Source of the DNA: Aureococcus anophagefferens
Taxonomy: Eukaryota; Sar; Pelagophyceae; Pelagomonadales; Pelagomonadaceae
NCBI RefSeq assembly: GCF_000186865.1
Contig: NW_008705573.1
Coordinates: forward strand, 426,108-490,107
Reading direction: 5' to 3'
Length of the DNA stretch: 64,000 nt
Below the pieces are notes generated by a model, which ran no database searches, was not told where the DNA came from, and saw only the letters and a list, made by a program, of their open reading frames with translations. How positions within the stretch are numbered: the first letter of the stretch is position 1; each line of letters begins with the position of its first letter. This document shows, in pieces, positions 57,925 through 64,000 of this stretch. A program made the position numbers and the translations under genes.

Positions 57925-59234
57925 ATGAAGTTCCTGGCTTTAGCCATCGCCGCCACGACCTTCACGACCGCCGACCACGTCCCTCTCACCATCTCCGTCC
58001 TCGGGACGGGCCTCGACGAGCTCGACGGCCTCTATATTCGAGATGGCCCGGAGAACATTGCGCACGGCGACTGCCTCAAAGCCGACGGCGTCCTCTGGCG
58101 CAACGGCGATGCCGTCATCGAGGGCACGGACAAAGCCTGGCGCATCGCGGCCAACGGCGTGTGGTACTTCGAGGCCGCGGTGACGGGGTGCGATCCCGGC
58201 TCTGGCCTCGCGTGGTCCGAGAACGCGGGCGCGTCGACGCCCCTCGACGCGCCCGTCGTCGTCGCCGTCGCGCGCGAAGCAGCGCCGACCGGCGACTTGG
58301 CGACGCTCGCCGCGCCGCTGGCGCTCCGGGTGGCGGGCGCGGGCGACGCGGACGGCCGCTACGTCTTGCGCCGCGGCGCGCCCGTCGTGGGCCTCCTCTG
58401 CTCGCGCTTCGACGGCGTCTACTGGGCCCACGACTCCCGCGACTACGTCCTCGAGGCCGGCGACGCGGCCATGGTCTGGACCATCGCCGCCGCGGGCGAG
58501 GACTGGCTCTACGGGTCCGACGCGCCGGGATGCGACCCGTCGACGATGGCGTGGGTCGCGAACCCGGAGGAGGAAGCATACGGCGAGCCCCTGGTGACAC
58601 CCGTCGTCACAACGGCCCGGGCCGACTGCTACTACGAGACGCGCCAGTACGAGACTTTAGCTGGGGGGCCTCGACGAAGGTCCGCGAGACGACGTACAAG
58701 GTCTGCGGCATCGACGCGGCCCTCTTCGCGGCGCGCGAGACTCTAGAGTCTGCGGGGCGCGGCAGCGACGACGAGCGGCTGTTCGGCGACCTCTGCGCCG
58801 CGACCGACGAGGCGTCCGCGGCCGCGTGCGTCGCCGCGCTCTGCTCGGCGGAACCCTCCGAGGGCGAGTCCTCGTGCCCCGAGATCCAGCACCCGCCCGA
58901 CGCCATCGTCGTCACGAAGCGCGAGACGAAGGACCGCTCCATGACAGACGCGGGCCTCACCGCGTCGCTGGTCCTCGCCGGCCTCTTCCTCATGTTCGCG
59001 GCCCTGATCGTCCGCCTGCGCGTCCACGAGCTCCACCGCATCAAGAAGGTCCAGCCCCTCGGCTTCACCGTCGAGCACTACCCGTCGCTCGAGGCCGGGC
59101 GCATCGAGATCCTGGCCGTGGAGGGCGACGCCGCGCGGCGCGAGGTCCAGCTCGTCGGCGACGCGCGGCACATCGCCGTCGTCGAGGCGCTCGTGCGCGA
59201 CCGCGCGGCGGCGCGCGGCGACGCTTCCGTCTAA
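57925..59234 (+). CDS. Orphan type I membrane protein, paralogue 2, with two modules and a one-base frameshift
   Basis: Signal peptide MKFLALAIAATTFTTA. It carries two copies of the module found once in paralogue 1: LTISVLGTGLDELDGLYIRD...AAVTGCDPGSGLAWSENAG, then LALRVAGAGDADGRYVLRRG...DWLYGSDAPGCDPSTMAWVA. The frame is good up to CYYETRQYET (about 58653), where one base is missing, and continues in another frame as FSWGASTKVRETTYKVCGID to a span (ASLVLAGLFLMFAALIVRLR) and the tail EHYPSLEAGRIEILAVEGDA. The full product would be about 436 residues. Either a recent pseudogene or a sequence error. Confidence 0.72.
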
Positions 59235-59257
59235 CATATTGTATGTACTGGGCGCCT

Positions 59258-60073
59258 TCACTCGAGCGTGTCCCCCGAGGGCCGCGGGTCGAGGTCGTCG
59301 ACGCTCGAGAAGCTCTCCGCGTAGGGCAGCGACGCGGCGACGGTCGTCGGCACCGTCGGCGCGACGCGGAGCGCGCGCACGGGCGCGTCGGCGGGCGTGG
59401 CGACGGCGATGGCCTCGACGGCGTCGGCGACGTCGTGGGGCGGCGGCCGCGGCGCGGCCGACATGTCGCGGAGCTCCGTCCCTTGGAACGAGTCGTCGAG
59501 CACGAAGCACTCGGCGTTCGCCGCCCCCACGGCCGGCGCGACGGGCGGCGTCGCCGGGCCCAGCGGCGGGCGGTAGGTCACGGAGAGCACCAAAGTGCCG
59601 CGCGGGTCGATCTCGAGCGACGCCGCGGACAGCTCGGGATCCGCCAGGGGCACCTCGCCGTGGCCCAGCGAGATGGACTCGGCCGTGTAGCACTCGCTGT
59701 AGATGGTCACCACGAGCTTGCAGAGGGGGAGGACCGCCTCGTGGGGCAGGGGCACGGACACGACGCCGCGCTGCTCGCTCCACACGGGCCGCGTGCCGCC
59801 GTCGTGGCAGATCTTCGACTCGCCCTTGGCGAGGACGGCGTTGCTCGCGATCTCGACGACCTCGACGAGCGTCTTGAGGTCCTGCGTGCCCGTCCACGTC
59901 GCGTCGACGAGGTCCTCGGCGTAGTGGAGCGCGACGACGAGGTGCGCGCACGACGCCGAACGCTGCGCGGCCGCCACGGCCGCCGCGGACGCGTCCTCGT
60001 CCTCGTCCTCGGCGAGGCGCACGGCGATGTAGCCCGCGATGAAGAGGGACCCGAGCACGGCCATCTCCGCCAT
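59258..60073 (-). CDS. C2-like domain protein with an N-terminal membrane anchor
   Basis: The product is 271 residues. Hydrophobic N-terminus (MAEMAVLGSLFIAGYIAVRL), then a beta-rich part: HLVVALHYAEDLVDATWTGT, RPVWSEQRGVVSVPLPHEAV, CKLVVTIYSECYTAESISLG, TLVLSVTYRPPLGPATPPV. Strand order and spacing resemble a C2 domain (lipid or calcium binding), but the calcium-binding Asp set is incomplete. The C-terminus is Pro/Asp-rich and disordered. It is divergent from the GH18-like gene. Confidence 0.5.
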   Translation of the reverse strand: MAEMAVLGSLFIAGYIAVRLAEDEDEDASAAAVAAAQRSASCAHLVVALHYAEDLVDATWTGTQDLKTLVEVVEIASNAVLAKGESKICHDGGTRPVWSEQRGVVSVPLPHEAVLPLCKLVVTIYSECYTAESISLGHGEVPLADPELSAASLEIDPRGTLVLSVTYRPPLGPATPPVAPAVGAANAECFVLDDSFQGTELRDMSAAPRPPPHDVADAVEAIAVATPADAPVRALRVAPTVPTTVAASLPYAESFSSVDDLDPRPSGDTLE

Positions 60074-60382
60074 GGTTGCTGCTTGGCCGCTTCGAAAGGC
60101 TGCCGGTGGGAGGAGGTTTTCTTTTCGCGTTTCCGCGGCGCCGGCGCGCCCCGCGGGGTTCTTTCGGGCTCGAGGTGCGTCCGGGCCCGGTGCGAAGGCG
60201 TCGGGGAGCAGGCGACGGGAGGGCGTGCGTCGGGCACGACGCGCGCGAGCGGACACGACGCGGATGCGGGCCTGTCAGCCTTCGATTCGGCCGAGGTGAT
60301 GCCGCGGCACCATGGGCCAAAATGCCGTCTTCAATTGGTCGTCTTGACGTTTCGGGCATCGCCATCTCGAGTGTGGGCAGCC
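60074..60382. promoter_or_regulatory. Divergent promoter region
   Basis: 309 bp between the starts of the C2-like and GH18-like genes. It contains pyrimidine-rich GGAGGAGGTTTTCTTTTCGC near 60110. I see no gene. Confidence 0.4.
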
Positions 60383-61354
60383 ATGTTCCGCCTCTCGATC
60401 CTCCTCTGCGCGTCGGCGGTAAGCGACGCCATCAAGCACCGCAACGTGACCTTCTGGTACACGCCCGCCGCCTACGGCGGCGGGGACATCGCGACCCTCG
60501 TCGAGCTGCTCACGAACCACAGCGACACCGTGGGCTCCGTCATCCTCGAGTGCAAGCACAGCATCAACTCGTCGCACCCGCTCGGCGTCAACTGCGCCGA
60601 GCCCTACGACGAGCTCGACAAGACCTGCAAGTCCTGGACCGACACGTGCCTCAGGACCGCGGAGGGCCTCACGGCCGCGAACATCAACGTCGAGCTCTTG
60701 GTGGCCGGCCCCGACGGCGCGGGCAGCGGCCCCGCGACGAACTGGACGCCGGCGGCCTTCGAGCCGGCAAACGCGACGATCTTCGCCAAGACCATGATCG
60801 ACGTCGCGAAGCGCTTCAACGCCACGGGCGTCAACGTCGACTCGGAGCCCGACCAGGGCGGCGGCCCGACGATCCGCCCGGAACCGTACGCGGCCTACCT
60901 GGCGACGCTCAAGCCCCTCCTCAACGCCGCGGGCCTGCGCCTGACGGCGGACGTCGCCGCGTGGTGCGCCATGACGAAGGACTACGCGCTCCTCGCGCCG
61001 CACGTCGACCGCCTGCTCAACATGGAACAGTACAACGCGAATTCCATGGACGGCTGGCTCAAGGGCGACGCCTACGGCGGCTACTACGAGCAGTTCCTCG
61101 AGGCGGCGCCCGTCGACAAGGTCGGCCCGGGCCTCGGCATCTGGGCCGCCGCCTGCGGCAAGAACGCGAGCGGCGCGGCCGTGCCGTGCTGGACCACGCT
61201 CGAGGAGAGCGGCGCGCCGCGCGTGGACCGCATGATCGCCGACAACGTCCCGGAGATGGCCATGTTCCGCCTCATGTGGATCGGCGGCGCGCACCAGCCC
61301 GCGGCCTGGTGGTGGCCGCTCCTCGACAAGTTCGCGACCAGCCCGCTCAACTAG
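60383..61354 (+). CDS. Secreted GH18-like (chitinase-like) protein
   Basis: The product is 323 residues. Signal peptide MFRLSILLCASAVSDA. The barrel shows strand beta-1 (KHRNVTFWYTPAAYGG), then NVELLVAGPDG, beta-4 with NATGVNVDSEPD (Asp153-x-Glu155 in the place of the GH18 DxxDxDxE motif), beta-6 MEQYNANSMDGWLKG, and the last strand AMFRLMWIGGAHQPAAWWWP. The Asp-x-Glu is kept but the first two Asp of the motif are not, so activity could be weak, altered or lost. Four or more N-glycosylation sites and paired Cys fit secretion. A chitinase-like lectin is the alternative. Single exon. Confidence 0.65.
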   Translation: MFRLSILLCASAVSDAIKHRNVTFWYTPAAYGGGDIATLVELLTNHSDTVGSVILECKHSINSSHPLGVNCAEPYDELDKTCKSWTDTCLRTAEGLTAANINVELLVAGPDGAGSGPATNWTPAAFEPANATIFAKTMIDVAKRFNATGVNVDSEPDQGGGPTIRPEPYAAYLATLKPLLNAAGLRLTADVAAWCAMTKDYALLAPHVDRLLNMEQYNANSMDGWLKGDAYGGYYEQFLEAAPVDKVGPGLGIWAAACGKNASGAAVPCWTTLEESGAPRVDRMIADNVPEMAMFRLMWIGGAHQPAAWWWPLLDKFATSPLN

Positions 61355-61450
61355 GCGCGGGACTCTCGGTCGAGGCGCCGGCGCCCGCGATAAGTGGCCA
61401 CGCGTTAACGCCTGTTGAGAGGCCGGAGCACGGCACCGAGCAGTTCAAAA

Positions 61451-62152
61451 TTACATTTTAACGCAGTAACAGAATGGCGTTGGTACGAGAACGCAGGTGA
61501 ACGGTATCGTGCCGTAGCAGGCGAGCGTGCCGTGCTCGTGGTCGACGATGACCCACTCCCCGTTTTTTACGCCAAAGTCCCCTCGACTGATCCAGGAGTG
61601 ATCCGCGGACCGTTCGCAGCCAGTGGAAACGATGCAGGAAAGTAAAGGGACGACGATGCAGAGACAGAAGATGCACGGCATGCAGATGCAGTTGTCGTCC
61701 ATCGGAACGTTGTACGAAATGCAACAGCCAGGGGGGACGCAGTCACAGATGCCCATCGGAATGCACTTGTGCCACCCGTGGAGGGCTGGGTTCTCCGCGC
61801 TGTACTGTGCCGGCGATAGACTCCGGCTATACGCCAGTGCCTCGTCGATTCGAATCGTCCTCCATTTCCCGGAACGGGAACGGAGCCTGGAGTGGACCCG
61901 ATCTCGGCCGCGCGAGCACCGGTCCACGCTCGAATGCAGGGCTGGCTGCGTCGAGATCACCGTTGCTTCGGCTACGACCATCTCCTCTGGTGACACCATG
62001 CGCGCCTCTGCGAGCCGCGGGCCCACGGTCCCCTCGTCGTCCTCGTCGTCGTCGCTGTCGTCGACGTCCCGCACGACGTTCGGGTTGCGCCGCGGCGGAG
62101 GCGCGACGGCGTCGGACGCCACCAGCTCTGTCTCAGGCGCGACCCGGGCCAT
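61451..62152 (-). CDS. Unrecognised Cys-rich protein, lower GC than its neighbours
   Basis: The product is 233 residues. The N-terminal third is acidic (RDVDDSDDDEDDEGTVGP). The C-terminal half is hydrophobic and Cys-rich: KCIPMGICDCVPPGCCISYN, NCICMPCIFCLCIVVPLLSC, TLACYGTIPFTCVLVPTPFC. It may be a membrane-associated Cys cluster protein of the PLAC8 kind, but I cannot match it. The DNA here is visibly less GC-biased, with mixed third positions, unlike genes on both sides. It could be a young or transferred gene. Confidence 0.5.
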   Translation of the reverse strand: MARVAPETELVASDAVAPPPRRNPNVVRDVDDSDDDEDDEGTVGPRLAEARMVSPEEMVVAEATVISTQPALHSSVDRCSRGRDRVHSRLRSRSGKWRTIRIDEALAYSRSLSPAQYSAENPALHGWHKCIPMGICDCVPPGCCISYNVPMDDNCICMPCIFCLCIVVPLLSCIVSTGCERSADHSWISRGDFGVKNGEWVIVDHEHGTLACYGTIPFTCVLVPTPFCYCVKM

Positions 62153-62362
62153 CGACCCGGCTTACACTGCCCGCCGCAATGCCGCAACGCTCATCAGCGC
62201 AGCTCGTGCAGTGGGCAGTGAGGAAGCCAGCAGTTCAATGTTAGAATTCGAAATCCCACTGCTTGCATATTATTATTATTATTCTTTATTTAGCGTCGGA
62301 GAAGCCGCATGCACAAGAGCACACACGGCCTATAGGTCCCGGACGGAGGAAGTTATTCACAC

Positions 62363-64000
62363 TTACCTCAGATCCGGGTAGTCGTCGTCGTCGTCGTCGT
62401 CGATCTGGGCCGCCTTCCGGATCCAGCTGATGAGCTCGGGCTCGCGGGAGTCGTCGGAGTCGGAGCCGCTGCCCGCGGCCGCGGAGAACGAGCCCCCCTC
62501 GCGGTCGAAGAGCTGGCGCGCGGCGCTCGGGCTCGCGTCGAGCCAGGGCGGCGGCGGCGCCGGGGTGGCGTAGGCCGGCTCCGGCGGCGGCGGCGGCGGG
62601 TCGTCGGCGCCCTCCGGGGCGGCGGCGCCGGCGCCCTCCGGCGACGGTCCCCGGCCGAGCTGGCGCTCCGCGATGTGGCGCTCGAAGGCCGTCATCGTCG
62701 ACGCGACGTCCTCCGGCGGCGCGGACCGCCGGAGCGGGCTCGCGCGCCGCCCCGCGTCCGGGTCGAGGACGCTGAGGAGCGACGCGGGCGACCCGCTCCG
62801 GCCGCGCTCCGCGGCCGAGTGCGTGTGCGCGGACGACGCCGTCAGGTCGTCGTAGGCCGCCATGTTGTCGCTCGCGCTCGACGGCGCGTCCTCCGGCGCC
62901 TCGGAGGGCGGCGGCTCCTCGACGACGACCGCGGCGACGACGGACTCGTCGTCGTCCGACGGCGGCGGGCGCGCGCCGTCCGCCTCCGGCGGCGCCGCCT
63001 CGTCGATGACCTCGGGGGCCAGCACCGTCGGTTCTTCCTCGATGACTTCGGGGGCCAGCACCGACGCGTCCTCCTCGCTCGCCTCGGCCTCGCTCGCCTC
63101 CGCGGCGCGGTCCTCGGCCGCGGCGGCGGCCCGATGGAACGGCGCGACGACGGGGCTGGCTCCTCCGGGGCCGTCGTCGAAGAATGGGTGCTCGTGGATC
63201 TCGATCTCGCCGTCGCTGTCGAGCTCCATGTCCTCCTCGGCGAAGAACGGCGTCCGCACCTCCGGCTCGGACGCGTCGGACGCGTCGTCGCCGTCGGCGG
63301 GCCAAAACGCGGTCTTGGTCTCCTCGGGCGGCGGCCGCGGCGGCCGGCTCCCGAAGAGCTTGGCGCGGTTCGCCTCCTCGTCGTCGTCCGAGTCGCTCGC
63401 CTCCGACGACGACTCGCTCGGGGGCGGCGCCGCGTAGGGCGCGTAGGCCGGCGCGGGCCTCCCGAGCTCGACGTCGCCGGGGGCCTCCGCGCGCTTAGCC
63501 GGCGGCGCGGGCTTGCGCCGCGTGACCTTCCAGGCGACGAGCGCCGCCAGCGTGCCGCAGGACAGGATGAGGCACGCCGCGCCGACGACGCCGACGATGG
63601 CCGCGGTGCCGATCTCCTCGTCGTCGTCGTCGCCGGCGCGCCCGCCGGCCGCGTCGTCGTCCATGGCGTCGACGAAGGCGACGACGGGCGCGGGCGTCGG
63701 GGCCGCCACGGGCCGCGGCGTCGGGGCCGCCACGGGCCGCGGCGTCGGCGGCGCGACCGGCCGTCCCGTCGTCGGCGCCGCGACCGGTCGTCCCGTCGCC
63801 GCGGCCGGCGAGCCCGTCGTCGGCGCGGGCGACGGGAAGGTCGGCCCGTAGGTGGGCCCCGCCGTGGGCCGCGGCGGCGTCGGCGCGGGCGTCGGCGCGA
63901 CGAAGGACGGCGCGTAGGTCGGCCCCGCCGCGGGCCGCGGCGCCGCGGCCGTCGGCGCGGCCGTCGGCGCGGCGGTCGGCGCGGGCGCGCCCGCGACGAC
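62363..64000 (-). CDS. Mucin-like type I membrane protein, C-terminal part (5' end beyond the window)
   Basis: The frame is open to the right edge. The outer part is Thr/Pro repeats (RPVAAPTPRPVAAPTPAP, TAGPTYGPTFPSPAPT), like the linkers of the giant receptor and typical of O-glycosylated stalks. One span follows (AAIVGVVGAACLILSCGTLA, then ALVAWKVTRRK). The cytoplasmic tail (about 400 residues) is acidic with a repeated SVLAPEVIEEEPTVLAPEVI unit and ends QIDDDDDDDYPDLR. The extracellular head lies outside the window. A cell-wall or surface receptor is likely (inference). Confidence 0.75.
   Translation of the reverse strand, partial: VVAGAPAPTAAPTAAPTAAAPRPAAGPTYAPSFVAPTPAPTPPRPTAGPTYGPTFPSPAPTTGSPAAATGRPVAAPTTGRPVAPPTPRPVAAPTPRPVAAPTPAPVVAFVDAMDDDAAGGRAGDDDDEEIGTAAIVGVVGAACLILSCGTLAALVAWKVTRRKPAPPAKRAEAPGDVELGRPAPAYAPYAAPPPSESSSEASDSDDDEEANRAKLFGSRPPRPPPEETKTAFWPADGDDASDASEPEVRTPFFAEEDMELDSDGEIEIHEHPFFDDGPGGASPVVAPFHRAAAAAEDRAAEASEAEASEEDASVLAPEVIEEEPTVLAPEVIDEAAPPEADGARPPPSDDDESVVAAVVVEEPPPSEAPEDAPSSASDNMAAYDDLTASSAHTHSAAERGRSGSPASLLSVLDPDAGRRASPLRRSAPPEDVASTMTAFERHIAERQLGRGPSPEGAGAAAPEGADDPPPPPPEPAYATPAPPPPWLDASPSAARQLFDREGGSFSAAAGSGSDSDDSREPELISWIRKAAQIDDDDDDDYPDLR

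Noticed and set aside
62240..62300. Short AT-rich TATTATTATTATT tract as an origin or insertion scar
   Set aside because: A simple trinucleotide run in a gap between two genes; nothing else supports a special role.
1..64000. CRISPR arrays, bacterial operons, rRNA, viral or toxin genes
   Set aside because: None seen. Intron structure and protein families are eukaryotic throughout.

Overview
The window is eukaryotic nuclear DNA from a GC-rich, gene-dense stramenopile alga, most like a pelagophyte such as Aureococcus (inference, not a database match). Reasons: a fucoxanthin/chlorophyll-type light-harvesting protein; a plastid precursor with the Ala-Phe-Ala-Pro signal used for secondary plastids; eukaryotic genes (snurportin, Cdc20/Cdh1, NEK kinase, CNG channels, MLO-like and tweety-like membrane proteins); and short spliceosomal introns. 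Many introns are near-identical mobile cassettes flanked by 8-bp target duplications, i.e. introner elements, which are known from Aureococcus and Micromonas.

Layout. 1-9 kb: WW-domain protein (partial), AlkB-like dioxygenase, peroxiredoxin, MLO-like protein, alpha/beta hydrolase, CPBP protease, plastid protein with a duplicated tail. 9-20 kb: snurportin-1, NEK kinase, Ser/Pro protein, IQ/zinc-ribbon protein, MCT-like transporter with a frameshift, EF-hand protein. 19.6-26 kb: two cyclic-nucleotide-gated-type channels tail to tail. 26.5-35 kb: light-harvesting protein, J-like protein, nitronate monooxygenase, tweety-like protein, sulfotransferase, IQ/B-box protein. 35-46.8 kb: a single 3,909-residue surface receptor of five seven-bladed FG-GAP propellers, a REJ-like region and about seven membrane spans. 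47-64 kb: F-box-like protein, EF-hand protein, GH43-like protein, GST-GST-fibrillin fusion, alpha/beta hydrolase, Cdc20/Cdh1, arylsulfotransferase, two orphan tandem paralogues, C2-like protein, GH18-like protein, Cys-rich protein, and a mucin-like membrane protein running off the right edge.

Organisation. Many genes are divergent pairs with 100-310 bp between start codons, implying shared promoters, or convergent pairs with tens of bases between stops. There is no operon logic; most neighbours are functionally unrelated.

Main signal. I resolve three families of intron-forming elements. Family A is about 200 bp with ends CTGTGTGGAAATCAA/TTGATTTCCACACAG. Family B is about 192 bp with ends near CTGGGCAG/CTGCCCAG. 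Family C is short (intron 48-88 nt) and carries C(A/G)GCGTCC about nine bases into the intron. In B and C the 5' splice site is the first two bases (GT or GC) of the 8-bp target duplication, and the 3' AG is the element's last base. In A the 5' site lies four bases inside the element. About half of the introns resolved here start with GC, far above the usual level. Reading-frame arithmetic closes for nearly all multi-exon genes under this model.
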